Assembly (NCBI RefSeq): GCF_001746835.1
Contig: NZ_CP016094.1
Span: forward strand, 3,177,501-3,241,500
Source: Lacunisphaera limnophila
GTDB lineage: Bacteria > Verrucomicrobiota > Verrucomicrobiia > Opitutales > Opitutaceae
DNA length: 64,000 nucleotides
Reading direction: 5' to 3'
The position numbers and the translations under genes are program-made. The notes beneath the pieces are model-generated. The model was not told where the DNA came from, made no database searches, and worked only from the letters and a program-made list of their open reading frames with translations. Below are positions 25,192-38,373 of this stretch, one piece after another. The first letter of the stretch is position 1. The number at the start of each line of letters is the position of its first letter.

Positions 25192-26724
25192 TTAGATGAA
25201 GAAATCCATCGTCACAATACTGCCGTTGCCGGAGAAATATGTTTGGGCGGGCAGGTTATTGATCATCACCAAGCCGCGATGTTCGGTCAGGAGTTCATCG
25301 GCCGCCGCCTCTTCATGGCGTTTGTGGTCAAAATCATGGCCGGGGCCGCTGTCGGACACCCGGAGGCGGAGGCAACCGGTGGACGGGTGATACGAGGCCT
25401 GGACCCGGGCCCATTCATCCGGGGCCCCCTTGCAGCCGTGCTTCAGGGCGTTGATCAGCGACTCGCGCAGGCACACGAGAATTTCCGAAAGCTTGTCCTC
25501 CGGCACCCCGGGCAGTGCGGTCAGCACGCTGTTCTCGATGAAGGTCTGGTGTTCGTTTATTTCCGGGAGTTGGTCGCCGCGATAGGTTTGGGCAAGGATG
25601 GCAAAGGGCTGGTCGGCCACCGACTGCTCGATGCCGAAACTGGCCCGGACCACGACAATGTCATCGGCGGCGTGCATGGTCAGCTTGGACTTGTCCTCGC
25701 CGGGCTGACACAGCCGGAAAACCAGGCTCAGGGGATCGAGTTGCAGCCGGTCCGCGAGGTCGTCGAGCCCGTCGGACCAGAAGGCGATGTGGCCTACGGG
25801 TTGGGTTTGCTGGGAAGCGTGCGGCAGGTCGGGAAACCAGCCCAGGGGGTTGCTGGGTTCTTCACTCAGCGGGCTGGCCATGCCCTCGCCGTCGATGAGG
25901 TAGGGCTGGGGGAATCCGGTGTTGAGGCACCGAATGCTCATGGTTTCCAGGTTTGCCTGGAACGCGATCGCGGCCAGCGAGATGTCGATCTCATCGGCGT
26001 TGACCGATTCGAGGAGCATCCTGTTGGTGTGGCGGAAGACCTCCTCAATGGTGCCCCCGCATTGCAGCATGCCGCGCGCGAGGCCGTGAAAATACGAGGA
26101 TTGGTAGGCGGACTTCATGTCATGGCCCGAGGTGTCGGAGGCGATCATGACAAAGTTCTGTTCGTCCATCGGGAAGATGCTGAGGAAGTCACCGCTCACC
26201 GCGCCGAACGGCTGGTAGTGGGCTTGCAGGCGGCGGCCCAGCTTGGCGATCTGGTGCCGCAGCAGTTTCAGCTGGTTGCGGCCGACCTCCTGGGCAATCT
26301 GAGTGGCCTCGCGCAATTCGCGCTGCTGGCGGGTCGAGGCGACGGCGCGGGTCACATGGTCGGCCAGCACGCGGGGCACGATCGGCTTCTCCATGAAACC
26401 GTGCACGCCGTCCCGCAAGGCGCCGGCGATGAGGTCCTTGTCGCCGCACATGGTGAGGATGATGACGGCCAGGGTCGGGTCCTCGGCGCGCAGGATGCGC
26501 AGCAGATCGAGGCCCGTGCCGCCCGGCATCCAGTAGTCGGTGACAACGCAGACGTATTCGAGGGTGGAGCTGGATTTCAGCCAGGCGCTGGCCTCGTGGA
26601 CCGAGTGCAAGGCGGTTGTAGCGTAGCCGAGATTTCGCAGGTGGGCCTCCAGCACCATCAGCTGGGACCGATCGTCATCGACGATCAAGATACGGCCATG
26701 GGCGACCGGAGTGAGAGACACCAT
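25192..26724 (-). CDS. Response regulator - SpoIIE/RsbU phosphatase - RsbW-like ATPase fusion
   Basis: 510 residues, head gene of the chemotaxis operon. Receiver 10-130 with phospho-acceptor Asp63 (VVTDYWMPGG). A PP2C-type SpoIIE domain follows, about 165-365, with GAVSGDF, IASDTSGHD and AFWSDGLDDL metal-binding motifs. A C-terminal GHKL ATPase domain (about 395-510) has N box ESLINALKHG, G1 SDSGPG and HRGLVMINNL. One chain thus carries phosphorelay input, STAS-phosphatase and STAS-kinase-type modules. The following STAS protein is the obvious substrate. CheA could be the donor to Asp63, which would couple partner switching to chemotaxis. Confidence 0.92.
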   Translation of the reverse strand: MVSLTPVAHGRILIVDDDRSQLMVLEAHLRNLGYATTALHSVHEASAWLKSSSTLEYVCVVTDYWMPGGTGLDLLRILRAEDPTLAVIILTMCGDKDLIAGALRDGVHGFMEKPIVPRVLADHVTRAVASTRQQRELREATQIAQEVGRNQLKLLRHQIAKLGRRLQAHYQPFGAVSGDFLSIFPMDEQNFVMIASDTSGHDMKSAYQSSYFHGLARGMLQCGGTIEEVFRHTNRMLLESVNADEIDISLAAIAFQANLETMSIRCLNTGFPQPYLIDGEGMASPLSEEPSNPLGWFPDLPHASQQTQPVGHIAFWSDGLDDLADRLQLDPLSLVFRLCQPGEDKSKLTMHAADDIVVVRASFGIEQSVADQPFAILAQTYRGDQLPEINEHQTFIENSVLTALPGVPEDKLSEILVCLRESLINALKHGCKGAPDEWARVQASYHPSTGCLRLRVSDSGPGHDFDHKRHEEAAADELLTEHRGLVMINNLPAQTYFSGNGSIVTMDFFI

Positions 26725-26730
26725 GAAGCC

Positions 26731-26757
26731 CTATCGGACGTTCGCGGCGTTTCTTTA
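26731..26757 (-). promoter_or_regulatory. Sigma-28 (FliA)-like promoter of the chemotaxis operon
   Basis: Read leftward: TAAAGAAA (26757-26750), an 11-base spacer, then TCCGATAG (26738-26731). The flagellar sigma-28 consensus is TAAAGTTT-N11-GCCGATAA, so spacing is exact and 11 of 16 positions match. The -10 element ends only six bases before the ATG at 26724, so the transcript would have almost no leader. Position at the head of the che operon supports it. Confidence 0.5.
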
Positions 26758-26799
26758 GGTCATCCGCGTGATCGAGCCGCGGCGGTTACGGGGGGCCGG

Positions 26800-26866
26800 C
26801 CGAGGCGCGGTTCTGCCTTCGCCGAGGCTATGGCCGGCGCAGCCGGAGACCCCGCCCGACAGGACA
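26800..26866. repeat. Degenerate REP-like palindromic sequence
   Basis: Imperfect nested palindromes (CCGAGGCGCGGTTCTGCCTTC, then CGCCGAGGCTATGGCCGGCG) end in CCGGAGACCCCGCC. Its complement, GGCGGGGTCTCCGG, matches the core of copy 1 at 8908. It lies between the glnS end and the che operon head. The assignment to the same family is tentative. Confidence 0.4.
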
Positions 26867-26872
26867 ACGGGG

Positions 26873-28648
<1,776 letters not shown>

Positions 28649-28713
28649 TCCGCCCAAGAAAGGGGATTCCCAGCCCGGGAGGCAATGTCGCAATTGACGG
28701 CGCGGGCCGGCGG

Positions 28714-30444
28714 TCAATTCGCGGGGGGCAGCTCGGCGAGCAGGGCCTCGAAGCGGGCGCGTTGCGTCTCGTCCTGGGGATAACGCAGGGCCAGTTGGGC
28801 GATGGCCCGGGTATTGGCCGGCACCCCGGCCTGACGGTAGAGCACGGCGGCCTGGTAGAGCAGGGCGCTGTGGCGGGGGAACAGGCGGATCCCTTCATCG
28901 AGGACCTTGAGATGCTCCGGCTTGGGGGAGACGGCGCTGAGGGACCAGGCCTCGGCGATCGTCGCATAGACCTCGGGCAGCGGCGGCGGGAGGGTGCGGG
29001 CCTTGAACAGGGGGGCGAGGACCCCGGCCATCTGGGCGTTGGTGAGGCGACCGTCCGTGCCCTGCTCGGCCTTGAACCCGTCGAGCCGCAGGCGGGCGAG
29101 CGCGGCGTGGGCGGTGGGACTGGGGAGACCTTCCTTGGTGGCGACGTTGAGGTATTTCAGGGCGTTCTCGGGCTCGGGATCCACCTGGCCGAGGCCGGCC
29201 AGCAGCGCGGGCTCGCGACTGCCCCGACGGTAGGCGAGGCGGTATTCCTGGTGGGCTGCGGCGGGCTGTAGCGCGAGGCGCAGGGCGTCGCCCTTGATCA
29301 GGCCGATCTGGGCCGGGCTCGCGGTGGCCAGGGCGATATCGGCCGGGGCGAGCAGATCGCTGTCCTGCAGCTCATACTTCTGGTATTGGTGCCGGGTGTA
29401 GCGCAGGTAGGCGCGCAGTTGTTTTTCCATGTCGGCGTAACCGACCTTGAAGCAGTCGCGGAAGAGTTCCTCCGACAGCGGCTCGCGCGCGAGGCGGCCG
29501 ACAAACTGCACGAGCGCCTCCTTGTATTTCAGTTTCTCGCCGAAGAGGCAGTAATGCACGAACGCGTAGGCCTGCTTGGCCCAGAGGTTGTTGCCAAGCG
29601 GGGAGACGGCCTCGGGGTCGTCGTGGGTGATGGCGAGGAACCGGGCGAAGGGGATGAAGCGCCGGTTTTGCAGCACGATGTTGAACGGTTGCTCGCCGAC
29701 GATGGCACCGGCCACCGTGGCGTCGTCGGCCGCGGCCTCGAGCGGCGAGCCGCCGGAGGCGCTGCCCTTGTAAGAATCGATCTTGCCGAAGATCAGGGTC
29801 TTCCTCGTGAGCTCGATGTCCATGATCGTCTGGGCGAGGCCTTCCTCCATCCACGCCGGGGGACGGACCTCGCTCTGGCTGAGCAGGAAGTGGACGTATT
29901 CGCGGTAGAGCTGGCGGTAATGGTCGACCTGATATTCGGCCGCCGCGCCGCCGGTCGCGAGGAGCGCGGCCGGGTCGTTGATGGCCACGAGCTGCGTCTG
30001 GAGATCGACCACGATCGCGATCTGCTCGCGGTTGCGCAGGAGCAGGCTCGGCACCAGCTGGTCGCCGCGCGCGGGGCCGGCGGGCAGGAAGGGATCGAAG
30101 CTGTTTTTCCCGCCGCAGAGGATGAGGGAGGCGGAGACGACGCGCTGGGCCGAGACCGGCCACACGAGCCGCACGGCCTGCCGGAACTTGTGGAAATCGG
30201 CGAGGAGGCGGCGCGTCTCCCGCTCGGAGGCGTTGGTCAGGACCTCGAAATCCGCGATCCGGGTGTGCTGCCAGGACTCGACGGGCGGCAGGTCCTGCTG
30301 CTCGGTCACGGTCAGCGTGGGCAGCTCGAGGGTTTCGCCGGCGGTCACCACGTCATCCGCCCCGACGAGGGGGCGGGCCAGGCAACTGAGCAGGATGAGC
30401 CCACCTGTCAGGCGGGCGGTCATGGAGCGAGAAGGGGTAATCAT
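28714..30444 (-). CDS. Exported peptidase-MA-like protein with degenerate zinc motif and C-terminal TPR-like helices
   Basis: 576 residues. An N-terminal signal peptide is visible (LTGGLILLSCLARPLVGADD). Residues about 60-200 carry a layout like gluzincin 'peptidase MA' proteins: the strand DFEVLTNASERETRRLLADF, then REYVHFLL, then PPAWMEEGLAQ. The HExxH zinc motif appears as REYVH, with the first His replaced by Arg. The second His and the downstream Glu (WMEEGLA) remain. The C-terminal half (about 370-570) is TPR-like. It is probably a periplasmic scaffold rather than an active protease. An alternative start at the internal Met (30423) is possible. Confidence 0.7.
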   Translation of the reverse strand: MITPSRSMTARLTGGLILLSCLARPLVGADDVVTAGETLELPTLTVTEQQDLPPVESWQHTRIADFEVLTNASERETRRLLADFHKFRQAVRLVWPVSAQRVVSASLILCGGKNSFDPFLPAGPARGDQLVPSLLLRNREQIAIVVDLQTQLVAINDPAALLATGGAAAEYQVDHYRQLYREYVHFLLSQSEVRPPAWMEEGLAQTIMDIELTRKTLIFGKIDSYKGSASGGSPLEAAADDATVAGAIVGEQPFNIVLQNRRFIPFARFLAITHDDPEAVSPLGNNLWAKQAYAFVHYCLFGEKLKYKEALVQFVGRLAREPLSEELFRDCFKVGYADMEKQLRAYLRYTRHQYQKYELQDSDLLAPADIALATASPAQIGLIKGDALRLALQPAAAHQEYRLAYRRGSREPALLAGLGQVDPEPENALKYLNVATKEGLPSPTAHAALARLRLDGFKAEQGTDGRLTNAQMAGVLAPLFKARTLPPPLPEVYATIAEAWSLSAVSPKPEHLKVLDEGIRLFPRHSALLYQAAVLYRQAGVPANTRAIAQLALRYPQDETQRARFEALLAELPPAN

Positions 30445-30507
30445 GAAGGGGAAGGTCGCCGGTGATCACCCGCGGTGGGCGTCCCGACCCGCCCGGCCGG
30501 ATGAACG

Positions 30508-32229
30508 TCAGCGGATGAACGGAGAACCGGTGAGGCCGCGGTTGCTCGGCACGACGCCCTCGCTGTGCATGGCCTTGAGCAGGTCGGTGAGGTAGGGGAT
30601 GAGCTGCTTCTTGCGGCTGACGACCCCGGGGAGATCGAAGACCTCGTCCTGCTCCACCTGCGAGTAGGAGATGCGGTGGATGAAGTCGGCGTCGCCCTTC
30701 ACGAGCATGAGCGAGTTCTGGGTGTTGATGTCGGTGATGAGGAGCACGGCGAAGGCGAGGCGCTCGGTGGCGCGCAGTTCGGCCAGCGCGACCGCGAGGG
30801 GCTTGGCGTGCTGCCAGAAATTGTCGAAGCCGAGTTCCTCGACCTGGGAGACAGCGAAGCGGACCTCCTCCTCCTCGTAGACCTTGAAATCGGAGCGCAC
30901 GACCTTGTCGGCCGGGTTGCCGAGGATGACGGAGCCGGAGCTGAAGATCAGGCGGGCAAGTTCCTCGGCCTTGATGCCGGCGTGGGCCTGGAGCCAGTTG
31001 AGCACGTCGGCGTCCTTGCTGGTGGAGGTCGGGCTCTGGAGGAGGAGGGTGTCGGAGATGAGGCCGGACATCATGATGCCGGCGAGATCGGCCGTGGGGG
31101 TCAGGCCGTGGCGGCGGAACTGGTCGGCGACGATCGTGCAGGTGGAGCCGACGGGCTCGTTGACGAAGAGGATCGGCTGGGGCGTGGTCATCGGCCCAAG
31201 GCGGTGGTGATCGAGGATCTCGGTGATGGTGACCTCGTCGGCGCCGGGCACGGCCTGGGTGAGCTCGTTGTGGTCGACCAGCACGAGGCGGGTGGGCACG
31301 GGCTTGAGCAGGTCGGACTTCGTGAGGATGCCGAGGAGGGTGTGGTCCTCGCTCGTGACCATCATGGCGTGGGGGGCGTTTTGGCCGAAACGCTTGCGGA
31401 TGTCCGTGATCCGGGCGTCGGGATTGAGCGACGCGAAGTTGCGCTCGGTGAGCTGCTCGATGGTGGAGGCGGTGCGGACGAACCAGCCGGTGGTGGCGGT
31501 GTCCTGGGCGCTGACGAGGATGCTGACGCCGCGCTCGCGGGCGAGGCTCGTGATGGCGGGGTCGACGGGGAAGTTGCCGCTGACGATCAGGGCGCGGATG
31601 CCGAGCTCGATGGCGCGGCGCTGGATGTCAGCGCGATCGCCCACGATGATGATCGATTGGTCGGCGGGAATGCCGTCCTTCTCGGAGATGCTCCAGAACG
31701 TGCTGATGTCCATCGCGCCGATGCGGACGAACAGTTCCTCGAGGCGGTCGCCGTCGACCAGGTTCAGGACGGTGGCCTGGAGGGACTCGACGATGCGGGC
31801 GAGGCTGGTGCGCACCAGGCGCATGGCGCGGGGCTCGTCGAGCCGCGGGATGAAGAAGTGGCCGAGCTGCGCGAGCGTGAGCGTGCCGGTGGCGCGGTTG
31901 TCGGCGGTGACGACCGGCAGGACGTTGAGGCGGTGGCGGTCGATCATCCGCAGGGCTTCGGCGCAGGTGGCGCCCAGGGTGACGGAGTACGGGTTGACCG
32001 TCATGAGGTCGCGCACGCGCGGGGAGACGTCGCTGAGGTAGAGGGGCAGGGGCGTGTGGAAGCGCTCGAGGATGGCGTCGATGCGGGCGTTGGAGTTGCC
32101 GCAGCGGGCGGCGACATAGCCGGATTCCCCGCGTGCTTCCTTGAAGGCGGCGTAGGCGATCGCGGAGCAGATGGAGTCGGCGTCGGGATTGCGGTGGCCG
32201 ATGACGTAGATGGGGTGGGCGGGAACCAT
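30508..32229 (-). CDS. Manganese-dependent inorganic pyrophosphatase with CBS/DRTGG regulatory insert
   Basis: 573 residues from ATG 32229, just before the DHH-type motif YVIGHRNPDADSICSA. The regulatory insert after about residue 70 has a first CBS motif (LMTVNPYSVTLGATCAEALRM), a DRTGG-like region (DQSIIIVGDRADIQRRAIELG) and a second CBS motif (HAMMVTSEDHTLLGILTKSDL). The catalytic part resumes with VLVDHNE, ITEILDHHRLG, EPVGSTCTIVAD and the DHHA2 domain (GLISDTLLLQSPT). Family II pyrophosphatases hydrolyse PPi with Mn2+; CBS-containing members are controlled by adenine nucleotides and diadenosine polyphosphates. Cytoplasmic. Confidence 0.92.
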   Translation of the reverse strand: MVPAHPIYVIGHRNPDADSICSAIAYAAFKEARGESGYVAARCGNSNARIDAILERFHTPLPLYLSDVSPRVRDLMTVNPYSVTLGATCAEALRMIDRHRLNVLPVVTADNRATGTLTLAQLGHFFIPRLDEPRAMRLVRTSLARIVESLQATVLNLVDGDRLEELFVRIGAMDISTFWSISEKDGIPADQSIIIVGDRADIQRRAIELGIRALIVSGNFPVDPAITSLARERGVSILVSAQDTATTGWFVRTASTIEQLTERNFASLNPDARITDIRKRFGQNAPHAMMVTSEDHTLLGILTKSDLLKPVPTRLVLVDHNELTQAVPGADEVTITEILDHHRLGPMTTPQPILFVNEPVGSTCTIVADQFRRHGLTPTADLAGIMMSGLISDTLLLQSPTSTSKDADVLNWLQAHAGIKAEELARLIFSSGSVILGNPADKVVRSDFKVYEEEEVRFAVSQVEELGFDNFWQHAKPLAVALAELRATERLAFAVLLITDINTQNSLMLVKGDADFIHRISYSQVEQDEVFDLPGVVSRKKQLIPYLTDLLKAMHSEGVVPSNRGLTGSPFIR

Positions 32230-32317
32230 GTGGGCGAGGTCAGCGTAGGGGGACGCCGGTCGGGGGAAAGTAAAAAGGCCCGGGGCGGCCGAACCCACTT
32301 GGGGGTGGGCCGGCCGG

Positions 32318-33064
32318 TCAGGGGGTCTGGCCGGCGGTCCCGGTCAGTGAACCCACGGTCTGGCCACCCGGCGGCGGGGTGCCGTAGATGCGGGCGGAGG
32401 CGGGTATGGCCTGGCGCACGGACACGCCCTTGGTGCCATTACTGAGGGTCAGGCGGTTTTCGGTCTCGGTGAGGTTGGGGAAGAACTGCACGTTGCCACC
32501 CAAAAAGGCGATGTGGCCGCCGGTGTCCTTGTAGGTCCCGCTGACCGGGTCCCACAGGCCGGACACCTGCAGGCCGCGGGTGAAGGCGACGGGCGTGGCG
32601 GGTACGTCGCCGAGGCGCAGGCCGCCGACAAACTCGAAGCTCAGGATGCGGCCGGCGAATTCGGCCGACAGGGTGGTGCGGTTCGTGGGGTCCACGATGG
32701 CGGCGGGGGTGTTGCCGTTGAAGGTGGGGTCGTTCTTGGCGAAGTAGAATTGCGCGTCGGTGATGAGGCCGCGCTGCGCGAGGATGCCGGCCCAGGCATA
32801 GGGACCGGTGCCGAGGCCGGGATACTGCGCGGCGAGCGCGGTGGGGTCGGGGAGCCGGTCGTTGTTGTCGGCGGCATAGAGGCTGGCTGCCTTCACGATC
32901 TCGCGCAGGTTGTTGGCGTCGGCGGTGCGTTGGGCGTTTTCCCGGACCTTGCTGACGGTGGGGAAGATCAGGGCGGCCAGGATGCCGATGATGGCGATGA
33001 CGGTCAGCAGCTCGATGAGCGTGAAGCCGCGGCAGGAGACGGAAGGGCGCATTGGAGAAGGCAT
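32318..33064 (-). CDS. Prepilin-type N-terminal methylation domain protein (pseudopilin-like, lineage-specific)
   Basis: 248 residues from ATG 33064 (or 244 from 33052). A short leader is followed by the prepilin peptidase site and helix [19 protein letters not shown], with Glu at +5 after the cleavage Gly. The remainder is a globular domain with helix [18 protein letters not shown] and a closing [16 protein letters not shown]. This resembles the abundant pseudopilin-like secreted proteins of Verrucomicrobiota and Planctomycetota. The role is unknown; family members are thought to be processed and exported via a type II/IV-type pathway. Divergent from ilvE. Confidence 0.85.
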   Translation of the reverse strand: MPSPMRPSVSCRGFTLIELLTVIAIIGILAALIFPTVSKVRENAQRTADANNLREIVKAASLYAADNNDRLPDPTALAAQYPGLGTGPYAWAGILAQRGLITDAQFYFAKNDPTFNGNTPAAIVDPTNRTTLSAEFAGRILSFEFVGGLRLGDVPATPVAFTRGLQVSGLWDPVSGTYKDTGGHIAFLGGNVQFFPNLTETENRLTLSNGTKGVSVRQAIPASARIYGTPPPGGQTVGSLTGTAGQTP

Positions 33065-33182
33065 GGTGGGAGGAATGCGGCCCGCTTTTCCAGCACAGTT
33101 TGCGGGCAGGTTGCCAAATACAAGCGCATTCTGGATTCCCGGACTGGACATGGGCGGCGGGTTGCCGTCAGATGCCCGCACC

Positions 33183-34049
33183 ATGGTCGTATATTTTGAC
33201 GGCAACTATGTTGATGCCAATGACGCGAAGGTCTCGGTCTTTGATCACGGGCTGCTTTATGGTGACGGCATCTTTGAGGGCATCCGCATTTACGGCGGTA
33301 ATGTCTTCCGGCTCGACGAGCATCTTGCCCGGCTTGAGCTGTCCGCCCGGGCCCTCATGCTCGCGATCCCGCAGTCCCGGGCCGAGTTGGCCGCGGCCGT
33401 GTGTGAGACCTGCCGTCGCAATAACCTGCAGGATGGATACATCCGGCTCGTGGTCACCCGCGGGGTGGGCGACCTGGGCCTGGCCCCGTGGTCGTGTGCG
33501 AATCCCACCACGTTCATCATCGCCAGCAAGATCTCGCTTTATCCGCAGGAGTTTTACGACAACGGCCTGAGCATTGTCACGGTGCCGACGCGCCGCATCG
33601 CGCCGGACGCGCTGCCCCCGACCATCAAGTCGCTCAACTACCTCAACAACATCCTCGCCAAGATCGAGGCGAAGCAGGCGGGCGCGCTCGAAGCCATCAT
33701 GCTCAACGCGCAGGGCCACATCGCGGAGTGCACGGCGGACAATGTCTTCATCGTCCACCAGGGTGAAATCATCACGCCCGCCTCGTCCTCCGGCGCGCTC
33801 AAGGGCATCACGCGGGGCACGATCTTTGATGTGGCCCGGGACATCGGCGTGCCGATCCGCGAGGCCGACCTTACCCGGTATGACGTGTGGTGTTCCGACG
33901 AGTGTTTCCTGACCGGGACCGGCGCCGAGGTCATCCCCGTGGTGAAGCTCGACGGCCGCGTCATCGGGAGCGGCAAGCCCGGCCCGATCACGGCCCGGGT
34001 GCTGGCCGGTTTTCGCCAGCGCGTGCTGGTCGAGGGCACCCGGATCTGA
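33183..34049 (+). CDS. ilvE: Branched-chain amino acid aminotransferase (PLP class IV)
   Basis: 288 residues from ATG 33183 (the open frame upstream is antisense to the prepilin gene). Motifs: [17 protein letters not shown], the PLP lysine in [34 protein letters not shown] and the closing [21 protein letters not shown]. It transfers the amino group between branched-chain 2-oxo acids and glutamate. D-amino acid transaminase or 4-amino-4-deoxychorismate lyase share the fold, but EGIR and [11 protein letters not shown] favour IlvE. It lies 118 bases before mcsA and may be co-transcribed. Confidence 0.9.
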   Translation: MVVYFDGNYVDANDAKVSVFDHGLLYGDGIFEGIRIYGGNVFRLDEHLARLELSARALMLAIPQSRAELAAAVCETCRRNNLQDGYIRLVVTRGVGDLGLAPWSCANPTTFIIASKISLYPQEFYDNGLSIVTVPTRRIAPDALPPTIKSLNYLNNILAKIEAKQAGALEAIMLNAQGHIAECTADNVFIVHQGEIITPASSSGALKGITRGTIFDVARDIGVPIREADLTRYDVWCSDECFLTGTGAEVIPVVKLDGRVIGSGKPGPITARVLAGFRQRVLVEGTRI

Positions 34050-34167
34050 CGGGCTCCGCGCTTGCCACGGCCGGCGCGGGCGGCACAGTATTTGCAACAG
34101 GACAGGGACCGGTCCGGGCCATTTGCGTTTCCCGGGCGGGGCGCTATCCTGCCTTACACAATTTTCC

Positions 34168-34677
34168 ATGGCTAATCCACTGAAGTGCGACCTCTGCTCC
34201 AAGCCCGCCACCGTCCATCTTACCCAGATCGTTAACAGCAAGATACACAAGGTGGACCTTTGCGAGGCGTGCGCGCAGGCCAAGGGGGTCACCGACCCGA
34301 GCGGCTTCTCGCTGGCTGATCTCCTGCTGAAGGCCTCGCTCAACCCGGAACCCACGGGGGACGTCAAGTGCACCGCCTGCGGCTTCACCGCCCAGGATTT
34401 CAAGAAGACCGGCCGCTTCGGTTGCTCGGATTGCTACACGCATTTCACCCGCCTGCTCGAGCCCATGCTCGAAACCATGCACAAGGGTAGCGCGCATTCC
34501 GGCAAGGTCCCGCAGCGCGCCTTGGACCGGCGCTCGCTGTACGAGCGCCTGACCCGGCTTGAGACTGACCTCGACCAGGCCATCAAGGCCGAGCGGTATG
34601 AGGACGCGGCGCGCTACCGGGACGAGATCACGCAGGTCCGCCAGTCGGCCGGGCCGCAGGAGAACGCCGGCAAATGA
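34168..34677 (+). CDS. mcsA: McsA, zinc-binding activator of the McsB arginine kinase
   Basis: 169 residues from ATG 34168. Four CxxC pairs (CDLC, CEAC, CTAC, CSDC) form the expected zinc-binding N-terminal region. The C-terminal UVR-type helix hairpin (RLETDLDQAIKAERYEDAARYRDEI) matches the UvrB/UvrC-like motif of McsA. It activates McsB and delivers it to substrates or ClpC. The stop overlaps the mcsB start (ATGA). In Bacillus the gene follows ctsR; here no ctsR is present and ilvE occupies that place. Confidence 0.93.
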   Translation: MANPLKCDLCSKPATVHLTQIVNSKIHKVDLCEACAQAKGVTDPSGFSLADLLLKASLNPEPTGDVKCTACGFTAQDFKKTGRFGCSDCYTHFTRLLEPMLETMHKGSAHSGKVPQRALDRRSLYERLTRLETDLDQAIKAERYEDAARYRDEITQVRQSAGPQENAGK

Positions 34678-35756
34678 AGATCAACGAACTCATTGATTCG
34701 CCGTCCGAGCTGACCGACACCGCCGCCAGCAAGAGCGCCGTGGTGCTCATGACGCGCATCCGCCTGGCCCGCAACCTGGCCGGTCACCCGTTCCCGGGCT
34801 GGGCCCGCGACACGCAGAAGCGTGACATCCGCGACCAGTGCATGCAGGCCGTCGCCGCCCTCCCGCAGATGAAGCGCGGGCTGGCCATCCCGGTCGAGAC
34901 GCTGGACGAACTCCAGAAGCAGATCCTGGTCGAGCGCCACCTGATCAGCCGCGAGCTCTGCCACGCGAAGGCCGGCTCGGGCATCGTCATCAGCAAGGAC
35001 CAGTCCTGCGTCGTGATGGTCAACGAGGAGGATCACCTGCGCATCCAGGTCCTGCGCGCCGGGTTCCAGTTCAAGAAGGTCTGGAACACGATCAACGCCC
35101 TCGACACCGACCTCGAGGAGCACATGGACTTCGCCTTTTCGCCGACGCTCGGCTACCTCTCGGCCTGCCCGACGAACCTCGGCACTGCGATCCGCGCCTC
35201 GGCGATGATGCACCTGCCGGCGCTCGTCATCTCCGCCCAGATGGAGAAGGTCGTGCGCGCGGTGAACCAGCTCGGCATGGCCGTGCGCGGCCTGTTCGGC
35301 GAGGGGTCCGACGCCAGCGGCAGCATCTTCCAGATTTCCAACCAGACCACGCTCGGCGAGAGCGAGGAGGAGATCATCAAGCACCTGCACGGCGTGCTGA
35401 ACACCATCATCGAGCAGGAACTCAACGCCCGCGAGCGGCTCGTCGGCACGGAGCCGAACAAGCTGTTCGACAAGATCGGCCGCGCCTACGGCATCCTCCA
35501 GAACGGCCACCTGCTCAACTCCGGGGAGGCCATGAACCTGCTCTCGCTCATCCGCCTCGGCATCGACCTGGGGACCTTTGCCGACACCCAGCGCGCGCTG
35601 GTGGACCGCCTCTTCATCGAGTGCCAGCCCGGCCACGTCCAGCACGCCGCCAAGGGCGCCTTCGATCCCGCCCAGCGCGACGTCCTCCGGGCCGACCGCC
35701 TGCGCTCTGAATTTGCCAAAGTGCCCTCGCCGGACTTCACTCACGCCGCCAAGTAA
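34674..35756 (+). CDS. mcsB: Protein arginine kinase McsB
   Basis: 360 residues. Phosphagen-kinase fold: VVLMTRIRLARNLAGHPFP near the N-terminus (phosphate-binding arginines), catalytic Cys165 in LSACPTNLGTAIR, and GSIFQISNQTTLGESEEEI. The C-terminal RDVLRADRLR corresponds to the allosteric phospho-arginine pocket (RDxLRA) of Bacillus McsB. It phosphorylates arginines on damaged or misfolded proteins, marking them for ClpC-ClpP. Four-base overlap with mcsA, and 21 bases before clpC. Confidence 0.95.
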   Translation: MKINELIDSPSELTDTAASKSAVVLMTRIRLARNLAGHPFPGWARDTQKRDIRDQCMQAVAALPQMKRGLAIPVETLDELQKQILVERHLISRELCHAKAGSGIVISKDQSCVVMVNEEDHLRIQVLRAGFQFKKVWNTINALDTDLEEHMDFAFSPTLGYLSACPTNLGTAIRASAMMHLPALVISAQMEKVVRAVNQLGMAVRGLFGEGSDASGSIFQISNQTTLGESEEEIIKHLHGVLNTIIEQELNARERLVGTEPNKLFDKIGRAYGILQNGHLLNSGEAMNLLSLIRLGIDLGTFADTQRALVDRLFIECQPGHVQHAAKGAFDPAQRDVLRADRLRSEFAKVPSPDFTHAAK

Positions 35757-35777
35757 CCGATACCCAAGGCCTCCCTC

Positions 35778-38300
<2,523 letters not shown>

Positions 38301-38320
38301 CCCCGCCGCCCTGTTTTCCC

Positions 38321-38354
38321 GCCGCCGTCGACCTTGCGCGCCGGCGGCGTTTTG
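38321..38354 (+). terminator. Probable rho-independent terminator after clpC
   Basis: CGCCGCCG (38321-38328) pairs with CGGCGGCG (38343-38350), followed by TTTTGCTTTG. The loop is 14 bases. It lies 20 bases after the clpC stop and before the next gene. Confidence 0.6.
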
Positions 38355-38373
38355 CTTTGCTGGCCGGGTGTTG

